Below are positions 36,593-45,817 of a stretch of DNA of 64,000 nt, piece by piece. How positions within the stretch are numbered: position 1 is the stretch's first letter; every line of letters begins with the position of its first letter. Source of the stretch: Hyphomicrobiales bacterium. GTDB taxonomy: Bacteria; Pseudomonadota; Alphaproteobacteria; Rhizobiales; Rhizobiaceae. Under the pieces are notes generated by a model. That model saw only the letters and a program-made list of their open reading frames with translations, made no database searches and was not told the DNA's origin. The DNA lies in NCBI GenBank assembly GCA_900469965.1, contig UBZP01000017.1, positions 124,001 through 188,000 of the forward strand. Direction: 5' to 3'. The position numbers and the translations under genes were made by a program.

Positions 36593-37402
36593 ATGTCGGC
36601 GGCTGCTCATCGCACAGGACGGCTGGGGAAATTCCTCTGGTCCGGTTGGGCGGGCGTGGCCGGGCTCTCGGTCTTCGCCGCCGCCTGGCAACTGGGCCAC
36701 GAGGCCTATGGCAGCTTCATCCTGCCTTCGCCGGCCGAAACGTTTTTCACGCTGACCGTGATCCTCGGTGAGCCGGAGGCCTGGCGGCTGGCGGGCATGA
36801 CGGCGGCACGGGCCGTGGCCGGCTTCGTCGTGGCCAGCATTTCCGGAACGGTTGCGGGAGCGGTTGCCGGCTATCATCCGGCCGTCCTCAGGCTTGCCCG
36901 GCCGCAGCTCACCTTGATGCTGGGGGTGCCGCCGATCGCATGGATCGTGCTTTTGATGATCTGGCTCGGCACCGGCGGCGCCACGGTGATCGCGACCGCG
37001 GCCATCGCCTGCCTGCCGGTTGTCTTCATCGGCGCCTCGGAGGGGATCGCGGGACGCGATCGCGGCCTGGACGACATGGCGCGCGCTGCCGGCGTCTGAC
37101 CGGTCGCACGGCTCTTCAGGATCGTTTTCCGGCAGATGCTGAACACGCTTTTCCCGGCGCTCGTCATGGCGCTGGGGACGGCCTTCAAGGCCGCGATCAT
37201 GGCCGAACTCCTCGCAAACGCTGGCGGAGTCGGCGAGGCGCTGGCGGTCGCGCGCGCCAATCTGGACGTGGCCGAAGCCCTGGCATGGATCCTGATTTCC
37301 GTCACCGCGCTCATCGCCATCGAATACGGGCTGTTGCAGCCGCTGCGGGCCGAGCTCGAGACGTGGCGCGAGGCGGCGCGTCCATGGGGCGTGAAGCGAT
37401 GA
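36593..37402 (+). pseudogene. ABC transporter permease, interrupted by an in-frame TGA
   Basis: 270 codons encode a complete SsuC/TauC-type permease if codon 169 is read through. The frame starts at the ATG at 36593 and is open to the TGA at 37097-37099, then continues in the same frame without a shift (PVARLFRIVFRQMLNTLFPA...) to 37402. The TGA lies in the EAA loop (AAGV-stop-PVARLF), the part that contacts the ATPase. One base change from TCA, CGA or GGA would explain it. The flanking binding protein and ATPase are intact, so the loss is recent or a sequencing error; a truncated 168-residue product would lack the last helices. Confidence 0.85.
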
Positions 37403-38148
37403 GCGTCCTTGTGCTGGAAAATGTCGGCCATGCCTTCCTCGGCCGCACCGTCCTTGAAGAGATCGATCTTGCGATCGCCGCGGGCGAACTCGTGGCGCTG
37501 GTCGGGCCATCGGGATCGGGAAAGAGCACGCTCGCCCACATCGCCGCCGGGCTCGTGGAGCCGAGGAAAGGGCGGGTGACGCGAAACTATCGCCGGCATG
37601 CCGTCGTTTTCCAGGAGCCGAGGCTGATGCCCTGGGCCACCGCCGGCGACAACATCGCACTCGGTCTTGCGCCGTCCTCCGCCGGCCGGCGTCAGCGCCG
37701 GCTGCAACTCCAGTCCGTCGCATCGAGGGTTTCGCTCAACGCCGAGGATCTTGCGAAATTTCCCTCGCAGCTGTCGGGCGGAATGCGCCAGCGTGTCGCG
37801 ATCGCCAGGGCGCTCGTGGCCGATCCGGACTTTGTCTTCTTCGACGAACCGTTCACGGCCCTGGACGTGGCGCTGAAGCGGCGGATGCAGGACCTCGTCA
37901 TCGAGACGGTGGCCCATTCCGGGCTTTCCAGCCTCTTCATAACCCATGACCTGGCCGAGGCCGTTCGTATCGCGCATCGTATCGTCGTGCTGGACCGAAG
38001 CGGCCGCGGCATCGCCGGCAGCCGCGAGATCCCGCTTTCACCGGGCCTGCGCGACGACCGGACGGTGTTCGAGATCGCGCAGGCATTACTTGCCGGCGAT
38101 GCGCTCTTTGCCCATGTCAATGAAATCGACGAGAGGATGCGCGCATGA
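37399..38148 (+). CDS. ABC transporter ATPase, nitrate/sulfonate type
   Basis: 249 aa. Walker A GPSGSGKST (36-44), signature LSGGMRQRVAIARAL, Walker B VFFDEPFTALD and the switch His of FITHDLAEAV are present, matching SsuB/TauB. The start overlaps the permease stop (ATGA at 37399-37402), which keeps translation coupling intact past the internal stop only if ribosomes reach it. It would power the importer whose permease is broken. Confidence 0.92.
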   Translation: MSVLVLENVGHAFLGRTVLEEIDLAIAAGELVALVGPSGSGKSTLAHIAAGLVEPRKGRVTRNYRRHAVVFQEPRLMPWATAGDNIALGLAPSSAGRRQRRLQLQSVASRVSLNAEDLAKFPSQLSGGMRQRVAIARALVADPDFVFFDEPFTALDVALKRRMQDLVIETVAHSGLSSLFITHDLAEAVRIAHRIVVLDRSGRGIAGSREIPLSPGLRDDRTVFEIAQALLAGDALFAHVNEIDERMRA

Positions 38149-39362
38149 CCGTCGCGATCCTCCAGCCGGCCGCGCGCCGGCGCAACCTGCTCACTATTGT
38201 GTCCGACGAGGGCCTGCGGCTGTTCTTTCCGCTGGCGGCCGTGCACGCGGCGCTGTGGCCACTGCTCTGGGTCGTTGCCTGGCGCTTCAGTCTGCCGATG
38301 ACCGACACGACGCTGCCCGGCCAGTGGCCTGCGCAGGAAATGATCATCGGTTCCTTCGGCGCAGCGCTGATCGGTTTTCTCACCTCCGCCCTTCCGGAGT
38401 GGACCGACAGCCCGCGCATGAAGGGGCGGCCGCTGTTCCTCCTCGCCGCCGTCTGGGCCGTGGGACGCCTCGCCGGTTTTGTGGGTGCCGAGCCGTTCAT
38501 CGTCGTCGCCGCCGTGGCCGACCAGGCCTGGCTGCTGTTCCTTCTGGTCTACACTCTCTCGACCTCCTGGCGCCGGCGGACCACGGCATTTGCAGGGTTC
38601 GTCCTCTTTCTCGCCGCGCTGGCCGTCAGCGCCGGCGCCTTGCGGCTCGCCATGCTGCGCGACGACGTCGATGCCGGCGAGACCGCCATCCGCATCGGCG
38701 CCTTCGCCTTCCTCGGCCTGCTCGCCCTGGCGCTCACGCGCATCACGGTGCCGATCACCAACCGCGTGCTCGACCCGACCGAAGCGACCTCGCCCTATCG
38801 GCCGCATCCGGGCCGGGTCAATCTCGCCCCCGGCCTGGTCGGGCTGCTGCTGGTCGGCGAATTCGCCGGCCTGTCCGAACCCGTGCGCGGCTACCTGATG
38901 ATCGCGGCCGGCGCTGCCTTTCTCGATCGCGTCGCCGAGGGCTTCATCGGACGGGAAGCGATACAGGCCGAAATCCTGGTGCTGACCTCGTCCTGCGGCT
39001 TCGCCGGAGCGGGGCTCCTGCTGGGCGGACTGTCGCTGATCGGCCTGCCGCTCTCGTTTGTCGGCGCCGTCCACCTGATGATGATGGGCGGGCTTGGCAT
39101 CGGCGTGCTTGCGGTCCTGTCGATCGCCGGCCTGCTCCACACCGACCGGCCGCTCCGGTTTGCCCGGCAGACAAAGGCGGCCATCGGCATCATGGTCGCA
39201 GCCGTGATGCTTCGCCTCGCGCCGGAATTCGCGCCCGGCCTCGATCTGCCCGGCGGGCCGCACGGTGCGGCGGCAGTCCTCTGGGCGCTCTCGTTCGTCC
39301 TGTGGCTGGGTGTCTACGTTCCCTGCCTCTGGCGCGCCAATCCAAGCCCCGAAGGAAACTGA
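38145..39362 (+). CDS. NnrS family protein
   Basis: 405 aa with about 12 hydrophobic segments. PAQEMIIGSFGAALIGFLTSALPEW corresponds to the conserved WHAHEM...GFLLTA core of NnrS, here with Gln-Glu in place of the usual His-rich motif. NnrS is a heme/copper membrane protein linked to nitrite and NO metabolism. It overlaps the ATPase stop by ATGA. The paralogue that follows keeps the His motif. Confidence 0.82.
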   Translation: MTVAILQPAARRRNLLTIVSDEGLRLFFPLAAVHAALWPLLWVVAWRFSLPMTDTTLPGQWPAQEMIIGSFGAALIGFLTSALPEWTDSPRMKGRPLFLLAAVWAVGRLAGFVGAEPFIVVAAVADQAWLLFLLVYTLSTSWRRRTTAFAGFVLFLAALAVSAGALRLAMLRDDVDAGETAIRIGAFAFLGLLALALTRITVPITNRVLDPTEATSPYRPHPGRVNLAPGLVGLLLVGEFAGLSEPVRGYLMIAAGAAFLDRVAEGFIGREAIQAEILVLTSSCGFAGAGLLLGGLSLIGLPLSFVGAVHLMMMGGLGIGVLAVLSIAGLLHTDRPLRFARQTKAAIGIMVAAVMLRLAPEFAPGLDLPGGPHGAAAVLWALSFVLWLGVYVPCLWRANPSPEGN

Positions 39363-39365
39363 CCC

Positions 39366-40571
39366 ATGGCGACCCTTGCCCCCACCAAGCCGTCATCCGC
39401 GATCAAGGTCTTCTTTTCCGCAGGCTTTCGTCCCTTCTTTCTCTTCGGGGCGCTCCAGCCGGCGGTGATGATCGCGCTCTGGGTGCCGTGGTTTCTCGGT
39501 TTCCTGCATCTGCCGTCGGCCCTGCCGCCCATAGCCTGGCATCAGCACGAACTTCTGTTCGGCTATGTGCCGGCCGTCATCGCCGGCTTCCTGCTGACCG
39601 CGGTTCCGAACTGGACCGGCCGCAAGCCGCTTTCCGGCTGGCCGCTCTTGTTGCTCTTTGCCCTTTGGCTGGCCGGCCGCCTGGCGACCGCCTGTTCGGA
39701 GCAGATCGGCATAAATTTGGCCTTGATCGTTGCCGCTGCCTTCCTCCCGGTTCTGGCCGTGATCGTCCTCCGCGAACTGGTGCTTTCCGGCAACCGGCGC
39801 AACTACAAGGTCGTGCTGGTGCTCTCCGCCCTGTCCGTCTCCGAGTTGCTGTTCTTCTACGAGGTGGATCGCTTCGGCTTCGTCGAAATCGCCGATCGGC
39901 TGGCGATCGCCACGATCATCCTGCTCATCGCCATCATCGGCGGGCGCATCATCCCGATCTTCACTGCCAACTGGCTGCGCCAGCGCAAACCCGGACGCCT
40001 GCCGCCGGCCTTCGACCGGTTCGATCTGGCCTGCATGGTTCTCACCTTTGTTGCGCTCGCCGCATGGCCCGTCGCCGCGCGCGTCGAACCCATCGTGTTG
40101 CCAACCGGCATGCTGATGCTGCTTGCAGGCTCGGCGCAGTTCGCACGTCAATGGCGATGGGCGCCCTTCAGGACCTTTGCCGAGCCGCTCGTCACGATCC
40201 TGCACCTTGCATTCCTGTTCGTGCCGGTCGGGTTCCTGCTCTTGGGGGTTGCGCTGTGGCTGGACGATGCCGGCCTGCAGACGGCGGGCATCCATGCCTG
40301 GACGGTGGGTGCCATCGGGGGCATGACGCTGGCGGTGATGACGCGCGCCACACGCGGACACAGCGGCCAGGCGCTGCACGCACCCCTGTCGACGGTTCTG
40401 GCGATCTATGCACCGGTCATGGCCGCAGCCTTCGCCCGGGTCGCCTCGGCGCTCATGCCGGAGCAGACAATGCTGCTGCTGCCGCTCGCAGGCGTCTGCT
40501 GGAGCGTCGCGTTCCTCGGATTTGCGCTGCTCTACGGACCGATGCTGCTCGGCCGCCGATCACCGCCATAG
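39366..40571 (+). CDS. nnrS: NnrS family protein (second, canonical copy)
   Basis: 401 aa. WHQHELLFGYVPAVIAGFLL and TAVPNWTGRKPL are the hallmark region of NnrS, with conserved histidines; WTVGAIGGMTLAVMTRATRG near the C-terminus is also typical. It starts 3 bp after the first NnrS gene with AAGGAA upstream. Family members relieve nitrosative stress on metal centres and are regulated by NnrR/FNR-type factors, which fits the palindrome at 29294. Confidence 0.9.
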   Translation: MATLAPTKPSSAIKVFFSAGFRPFFLFGALQPAVMIALWVPWFLGFLHLPSALPPIAWHQHELLFGYVPAVIAGFLLTAVPNWTGRKPLSGWPLLLLFALWLAGRLATACSEQIGINLALIVAAAFLPVLAVIVLRELVLSGNRRNYKVVLVLSALSVSELLFFYEVDRFGFVEIADRLAIATIILLIAIIGGRIIPIFTANWLRQRKPGRLPPAFDRFDLACMVLTFVALAAWPVAARVEPIVLPTGMLMLLAGSAQFARQWRWAPFRTFAEPLVTILHLAFLFVPVGFLLLGVALWLDDAGLQTAGIHAWTVGAIGGMTLAVMTRATRGHSGQALHAPLSTVLAIYAPVMAAAFARVASALMPEQTMLLLPLAGVCWSVAFLGFALLYGPMLLGRRSPP

Positions 40572-40585
40572 GCAATAGGCCCGCC

Positions 40586-41254
40586 TCAGGCCCCACGCGG
40601 CCGCATGCCTTCGGCAATCATGGCGAAGCAGCGTCGCAGATAGGCGGGGCGGTCGTCTCCGCCCGGCCATTGCGGAGCATCTGTGGCCTTCAGCGACATC
40701 GCCCCGAACACGACGTCCATCAGCATCCTGGCTGCGACATCGGCATCGGGCACGACCAGGCGCCCCCGGGCCTTCTGCCTGTCGAACCAGGCGGCCAGGA
40801 GCTTGTGGGCATGTTGCGGGCCTTCTGCGTGAAAGACCGTCGACAGTTCCGGAAACTGGCGGCTTTCGACCAGAAGCATGGTCATCAACGCATCGCGTTG
40901 CCGCGTCGCCTCCTGGTCGAGATCGATCTGGAAGATCCGGCCGAGCGCCTCTTCCAGCGGCATGTCGTCGTAGTCGCCGGGCAGCGCCAGCATGCTCTGC
41001 CGGTGCAGGGCGACGACGGCGGAGAAGAGATCGGTCTTGCCGGGAAAGAACCGGTAGATCGTGCTCAGGGACATCTGCGCGGCGGCGGCCACGTCGCCCA
41101 TCGTCGTCCGTGCATACCCTCTTTCCAGGAGACACGTCCATGCCGCCCTGGTCACCGCTTCCTTCTGCGCGGCGTCCGAGGCGACCTTCGGCCGACCGCG
41201 CCGGCGGCGCGTCGACAAGTGCCCCTGGCCCGGCCCTGCACGCATGCTCGTCAT
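40586..41254 (-). CDS. TetR/AcrR family transcriptional regulator
   Basis: 222 aa. A basic N-terminus (STRRRRGRPK) precedes the helix-turn-helix TTMGDVAAAAQMSLSTIYRF; the C-terminal ligand domain contains VVPDADVAARMLMDVVFGAM. It is divergent from the RND pump genes and should repress them until a toxic compound binds. Two perfect palindromes in the shared promoter are the likely operators. 14 bp separate its stop from the convergent nnrS stop. Confidence 0.9.
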   Translation of the reverse strand: MTSMRAGPGQGHLSTRRRRGRPKVASDAAQKEAVTRAAWTCLLERGYARTTMGDVAAAAQMSLSTIYRFFPGKTDLFSAVVALHRQSMLALPGDYDDMPLEEALGRIFQIDLDQEATRQRDALMTMLLVESRQFPELSTVFHAEGPQHAHKLLAAWFDRQKARGRLVVPDADVAARMLMDVVFGAMSLKATDAPQWPGGDDRPAYLRRCFAMIAEGMRPRGA

Positions 41255-41261
41255 CCCCGAA

Positions 41262-41288
41262 TTGACAACGCTACCGCCTCACAATAAT
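41262..41288 (+). promoter_or_regulatory. Sigma-70-like promoter candidate for the RND operon
   Basis: A perfect -35 TTGACA at 41262-41267 and an AATAAT-type -10 near 41283-41288 (spacing about 15-16). The palindrome at 41290-41303 lies directly downstream of it, a normal place for a repressor. Confidence 0.5.
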
Positions 41289-41289
41289 C

Positions 41290-41340
41290 GTAATCACAAT
41301 TACTGTAAATATCGCGGTGCCGTTTCGACGACTGAAACGG
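41290..41340. promoter_or_regulatory. Two TetR-type operator candidates
   Basis: First: GTAAT-CACA-ATTAC, a perfect inverted repeat at 41290-41303. Second: CCGTTTC-N7-GAAACGG, a perfect 21 bp palindrome at 41320-41340. Both lie between the divergent TetR and RND adaptor genes. The second has the length and arm spacing typical of AcrR-like operators. Confidence 0.6.
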
Positions 41341-41376
41341 TGGCGGTGACCAAACGTGAACGAGGTTGTCCACGGC

Positions 41377-42576
41377 ATGAGACTGGCAAGAAAACCGGGC
41401 GCGCTCGCAGCGCTTCTCCTCCTCGTGGCCTGCAGTCCGCAGGAAGGGCAGGCCCCGCCGGCCCCGCCGAAGATCGAGGTGGGATACGTCACGCTCAAGC
41501 CGCAATCCGTGCCGCGGACGATCGACCTGCGCGGGCGGGTCGTTGCCTTTGCGACCGCCGAGGTTCGCCCGCAGGTCAACGGCATCGTCCGCAAGATCGC
41601 CTTCGCCGAGGGCAGGGAGGTGAAGGCGGGCGACGTGCTCTACGAGATCGACGACGCAAAGTTCAAGGCGGCCTTCGAAGCCGCCGAGGCGGCGCTGAAG
41701 AAGGCCGAGGCGGTGACGACCGGGGCGCAGACCACCTATGACCGCAACCGCACCCTGCTCGAGACGCGGGCGGTCAGCACCCAGACGCTGGACGATTCCC
41801 AGACCGCCCTGCTGCAGGCCGAGGCCGACCAGGAAGCGGCCAAGGCGGACCTGGAGACGGCCCGCATCAATCTCGACTATGCCACGATCCGCGCGCCGAT
41901 CGGCGGCGTGATCGGCGTGTCGAACGTCAGCGTCGGCGCGCTGGTCACCGAGAACCAGACGGATGCGCTGGCCACCATCCGCCAGGTCGATCCCATCCAT
42001 GTCGATCTCGTCGATTCCAGCGCCAACTTCCTGCGGATCCGCGAGGAGGTGCGGTCGGGGCGGCTGAGCCGGAAACCGGGCACGCCGATGCCGGTGACGC
42101 TGACGCTGGAGAACGGCACGCGCTATGACACGCAGGGACAGATATCGCTGATCGACATGGTCGTCGGCCAGTCGACCGGCACGTTCACGGTGCGCGCGAC
42201 GTTTCCGAACAAGGGGCGGATGCTGATCCCCGGCATGTTCGTTTCCGCCACGGTCGATCTCGGCACCATGGCCGGCGCGTTTCTCGTACCGCAGCGGGCG
42301 GTGACGCGCGGCGACGACGGCAAGGCGACCGTCTACCTCGTGACGGCCGAGGGCAAGGCGCAGCAGCAGCAGGTCACCACGAGCGGCACGGCCGGAAACG
42401 ACTGGATCGTGACCGACGGGGTCAAGGACGGCGACCGCCTGATCGTCGACGGCTTCCAGAAGATCTCCGACGGCAGCGCGGTGACGCCGGTCGAAGCCGC
42501 CATCGACGACGATGGCGTGGTCCCGCAGGACATCGAGACGCAGGCGGCGCAGACCGGCAAGGGGGCGGGCCAGTGA
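41377..42576 (+). CDS. RND efflux periplasmic adaptor (membrane-fusion protein)
   Basis: 399 aa from the ATG at 41377. LALLLLVAC-type lipobox with Cys19 predicts a lipoprotein anchored in the inner membrane. AEVRPQVNGIVRKIAFAEG is the lipoyl half-motif; the EAAEAALKKAEAV region forms the coiled-coil hairpin; DYATIRAPIGGVIG is the second lipoyl half. A GTG 21 bases upstream is an alternative start. It joins the RND pump (GTGA overlap at 42573-42576) to an outer-membrane channel that is not encoded here. Confidence 0.92.
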   Translation: MRLARKPGALAALLLLVACSPQEGQAPPAPPKIEVGYVTLKPQSVPRTIDLRGRVVAFATAEVRPQVNGIVRKIAFAEGREVKAGDVLYEIDDAKFKAAFEAAEAALKKAEAVTTGAQTTYDRNRTLLETRAVSTQTLDDSQTALLQAEADQEAAKADLETARINLDYATIRAPIGGVIGVSNVSVGALVTENQTDALATIRQVDPIHVDLVDSSANFLRIREEVRSGRLSRKPGTPMPVTLTLENGTRYDTQGQISLIDMVVGQSTGTFTVRATFPNKGRMLIPGMFVSATVDLGTMAGAFLVPQRAVTRGDDGKATVYLVTAEGKAQQQQVTTSGTAGNDWIVTDGVKDGDRLIVDGFQKISDGSAVTPVEAAIDDDGVVPQDIETQAAQTGKGAGQ

Positions 42577-45500
42577 CCCTCTCTTCGCCACGCAACGCAC
42601 TCGCCAGCTTCTTCATCGCTCGCCCGGTCTTTGCGATCGTCCTTGCGATCGCGACGATGCTGGCCGGGGTGATGGGAATCTATTCCCTCTCCATCTCGCA
42701 GTATCCGGACATCGCCCCGGTGACGGTGCGCGTCAGCGCCACCTATCAGGGGGCGACCGCCGAGGCGGTCGAGAACTCCGTGACGAAGAAGATCGAGAGC
42801 GTCATGACCGGCCTCGACGGCCTTCTCTACATGGAGTCCACGTCGAGCACCGGTTCGGCGTCGATCTCGCTCACCTTCGCCAACGGGACCGATCCGGAGA
42901 TCGCGCAGGTGGAGGTGCAGAACAAGCTGTCGCGGGTGGAATCGCAGCTGCCGGAATCCGTCCAGGACCAGGGGGTGCAGGTCAACCGCTCGCCATCGGG
43001 GATCCTGATGATCGGCAACATCATCTCGCGCGACGGCCGCTACACCTCCGACCAGCTCTCCGACATCATGTCCAGCCAGATCGAGGAACGCATCGAGCGG
43101 CTGGACGGCGTCGGCTCGGTGCAGGCGTTCGGCTCGGGCTATGCCATGCGCATCTGGCTCGACCCGGCCCTGATGGAAAAGTACGAGCTCGTTCCCGGCG
43201 ACGTCACCGCTGCGATCGGGGCGCAGAACGTCCAGGTCGCCGCGGGTTCGATCGGGGCGACGCCCGTCGTCAAGGGGCAGCAGCTGAAGGCGAGCATCAT
43301 CGCGCGCACGCAGATGACCTCGGTGGACGAGTTCGAGCGCATCATCCTGAAGACGGCCTCGGACGGGGCGGTGGTGCGCCTGGCGGACGTGGCGCGCGTG
43401 GAGATCGGGCTCGAGACCTATGGCCAGAGCTCGACCTTCAACGGCATGCCGGCTGCGGGCTTCGGCGTCCAGCTGGCATCCGGCGCCAACGCCATTTCGA
43501 CCGCGCAGCTCGTCCACGCCGAACTGGACAGCCTGGCGGGGTCGCTTCCGGAGGGCGTGGAGATCGCCTATTCCTACGAGACCACGCCGTTCGTCGAACT
43601 GTCGATCGAGAAGGTGGTGCACACGCTGATCGAGGCGATCGTGCTCGTCTTCGTGGTGCTTCTGCTGTTCCTGCAGAACCTGCGGGCGACCATCATTCCG
43701 ATGATCGCCGTTCCCGTCGTGCTCCTGGGCACGTTCGGCGTCCTCGCCGCGCTCGGCTATTCGATCAACATGCTGACGATGTTCGCGATGGTGCTGGCGA
43801 TCGGCCTTCTGGTCGACGACGCCATCGTCGTGGTGGAAAACGTCGAGCGCATCATGCGCGAGGACAAGGTGTCGGCGCGCGAGGCGACGGAGCGGTCGAT
43901 GGGCGAGATCACCGGAGCGCTGATCGGCATCGCCCTGGTGCTGACGGCCGTCTTCATCCCCATGGCGTTCTTCTCCGGCTCGGTCGGCGTCATCTACCGG
44001 CAGTTCTCGGTCACGATCGCCAGCGCGATGCTGCTGTCGGTGCTCGTCGCCGTCATCCTGACGCCGGCGCTTTGCGCGATGATCCTGAAGCCCGCCCACG
44101 GCGGCCCGATCGCCCGCTGGCTCGGCTGGTTCGACAGGGGGTTCGACCGCGCCACCGGCCGCTATGCCGCGGCGGTCGGCTGGCTGGTCGGGCGTCCGCT
44201 GCGCGTGCTGGCCGTGTTCGGGGTGCTGTTTCTGGCCGCCTATGGTCTCTATGCGAAGCTGCCCACCTCGTTTCTTCCGGAGGAGGACCAGGGTGTTCTG
44301 ATGACCCAGATCACGCTGCCCTCGGGCGCCAATGCCGCCCGCACCCAGGCCGTGATCGACATGGTGCGGGACTACTACCTGAACGACGAGAAGGAGGCCG
44401 TGCAGAGCGTGTTCATGACGCTCGGATTCGGCTTCGGCGGCAGCGGCGAGAATGCCGCGATGGGGTTCGTGCGGCTGAAGGACTTCGACCAGCGCACGGA
44501 CAGCCGGCTCTCCGCCGCAGCCGTTCAGCAGCGCGCCTCGGCCCATTTCCGCAAGATCCGCGACGCCGAGGTCTTCGTTCTCGCTCCCCCGGCGATCCAT
44601 GGCCTCGGCCAGAGCAGCGGCTTCTCGATGTATCTCGAGGACACGGCCAACCGGGGGCGCGACGCGCTGATCGACGCCAGCAACAGGCTGGCCGACAACG
44701 CCCAGTCGAATGCCGTCGTCGCCGATATGCGCGGCAACACCCGCACCCTGGAGGCGCAGCTCAAGATCGACATCGACCAGCAAAAGGCGAGCGCGCTCGG
44801 CGTCAGCCTCAGCGACCTGAACAGCCTGATCACCACCGCCTTCTCCGGCACCAATGTCAACGACTTCGTCTACAAGGGCGAGATCAAGCCGGTCTATGTC
44901 CAGGCGGACGCGCCCTTCCGCATGCAGCCGGACGACGTCAGCCGGTGGTCGGTACGCAACGGCGAGGGCGAGATGGTGCCGTTCAGCGCGTTCGCCACCA
45001 CCGAATGGGTGCAGGGCTCGCCCTCCCTGGCCCGCTTCAACGGCACGGCGGCGATCGCCATGGACGGAGCGGCCGCGCCGGGCGCGAGCTCCGGCGATGC
45101 GATGACGGAGGCCGAGCGGCTCGTGGCCGCGCTCGACGGCGGCTATACGGCGTCCTGGTCCGGGCTGTCCTATCAGGAGCGGCTGGCGGGCTCGCAGGAG
45201 GCGCTTCTGTATGCGGTGTCGCTCGTCGTCGTCTTTCTGTGCCTCGCCGCCCTCTACGAGAGCTGGTCCATTCCCTTCTCCGTCATCCTCGCCGTGCCGG
45301 TCGGCGTCTTCGGCGCGCTGTTGTTCGCCGTCGTCTTCGGTCAGTCGAACGACGTCTATTTCAAGGTGGGATTGCTGACGACCATCGGGCTGACGGCGAA
45401 GAACGCCATTCTGATCGTGGAATTCGCAAAGGACCTGATGGCGCGCGGAAAGACGGCGGTCGAAGCGGTGACGGAGGCCGCACGCCTCAGGCTGCGGCCG

Positions 45501-45713
45501 ATCGTGATGACCTCGCTCGCCTTCATCCTCGGCGTGCTCCCGCTCGCGCGGGCCACCGGGGCGGGCTCTGCGGCGCAGAATTCGATCGGCATCGGGGTGA
45601 TGGGCGGGATGATCTTCGCCACCATCCTCGGCGTCTTCTTCGTCCCGCTGCTGTTCGTGACCGTGCAACGGCTGACCGGCAAGAAGCCGGCGCCTGTCTT
45701 GTCGCCCGGTTGA
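42573..45713 (+). CDS. RND efflux pump, HAE1/AcrB type
   Basis: 1046 aa, normal length; GTG start. FFIARPVFAIVLAIATMLAG opens the first helix; GLLVDDAIVVVENVERIM in helix 4 contains the paired Asp residues of the proton relay; GLTAKNAILIVEFAKDLM in helix 10 has the matching Lys. FLPEEDQG opens the second porter half. It exports drugs, dyes, detergents or plant compounds using the proton gradient. The lack of an outer-membrane gene implies use of a shared TolC. Confidence 0.95.
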   Translation: MTLSSPRNALASFFIARPVFAIVLAIATMLAGVMGIYSLSISQYPDIAPVTVRVSATYQGATAEAVENSVTKKIESVMTGLDGLLYMESTSSTGSASISLTFANGTDPEIAQVEVQNKLSRVESQLPESVQDQGVQVNRSPSGILMIGNIISRDGRYTSDQLSDIMSSQIEERIERLDGVGSVQAFGSGYAMRIWLDPALMEKYELVPGDVTAAIGAQNVQVAAGSIGATPVVKGQQLKASIIARTQMTSVDEFERIILKTASDGAVVRLADVARVEIGLETYGQSSTFNGMPAAGFGVQLASGANAISTAQLVHAELDSLAGSLPEGVEIAYSYETTPFVELSIEKVVHTLIEAIVLVFVVLLLFLQNLRATIIPMIAVPVVLLGTFGVLAALGYSINMLTMFAMVLAIGLLVDDAIVVVENVERIMREDKVSAREATERSMGEITGALIGIALVLTAVFIPMAFFSGSVGVIYRQFSVTIASAMLLSVLVAVILTPALCAMILKPAHGGPIARWLGWFDRGFDRATGRYAAAVGWLVGRPLRVLAVFGVLFLAAYGLYAKLPTSFLPEEDQGVLMTQITLPSGANAARTQAVIDMVRDYYLNDEKEAVQSVFMTLGFGFGGSGENAAMGFVRLKDFDQRTDSRLSAAAVQQRASAHFRKIRDAEVFVLAPPAIHGLGQSSGFSMYLEDTANRGRDALIDASNRLADNAQSNAVVADMRGNTRTLEAQLKIDIDQQKASALGVSLSDLNSLITTAFSGTNVNDFVYKGEIKPVYVQADAPFRMQPDDVSRWSVRNGEGEMVPFSAFATTEWVQGSPSLARFNGTAAIAMDGAAAPGASSGDAMTEAERLVAALDGGYTASWSGLSYQERLAGSQEALLYAVSLVVVFLCLAALYESWSIPFSVILAVPVGVFGALLFAVVFGQSNDVYFKVGLLTTIGLTAKNAILIVEFAKDLMARGKTAVEAVTEAARLRLRPIVMTSLAFILGVLPLARATGAGSAAQNSIGIGVMGGMIFATILGVFFVPLLFVTVQRLTGKKPAPVLSPG

Positions 45714-45817
45714 GCGGCATCGCCGGGCGAGGCTTTCGCCGCCCCGCCGGTCCGGCTACAAGCCGCTTGTGACCGCGCGCGCAGGCGTCACCCGTCAGAG
45801 TGGAGGAAGCATCGACC

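Noticed and set aside
36593-37402. Selenocysteine reading of the TGA in the permease gene
   Set aside because: ABC permeases are not selenoproteins, the position is not redox active, and I saw no SECIS-like stem-loop directly after the codon; a mutation or error is simpler.
37946-41287. Long plus-strand frame (about 1,110 codons) across both NnrS genes and the TetR gene
   Set aside because: It is a +1 shadow of NnrS genes, rich in Arg/Pro/Ala, and crosses the convergent TetR gene; no family features.
42333-45668. Very long minus-strand open frame (about 1,100 codons) antisense to the RND pump
   Set aside because: His/Asp/Arg-rich composition with no recognisable domain; an antisense shadow of a high-GC gene whose real product is the intact AcrB-type pump.
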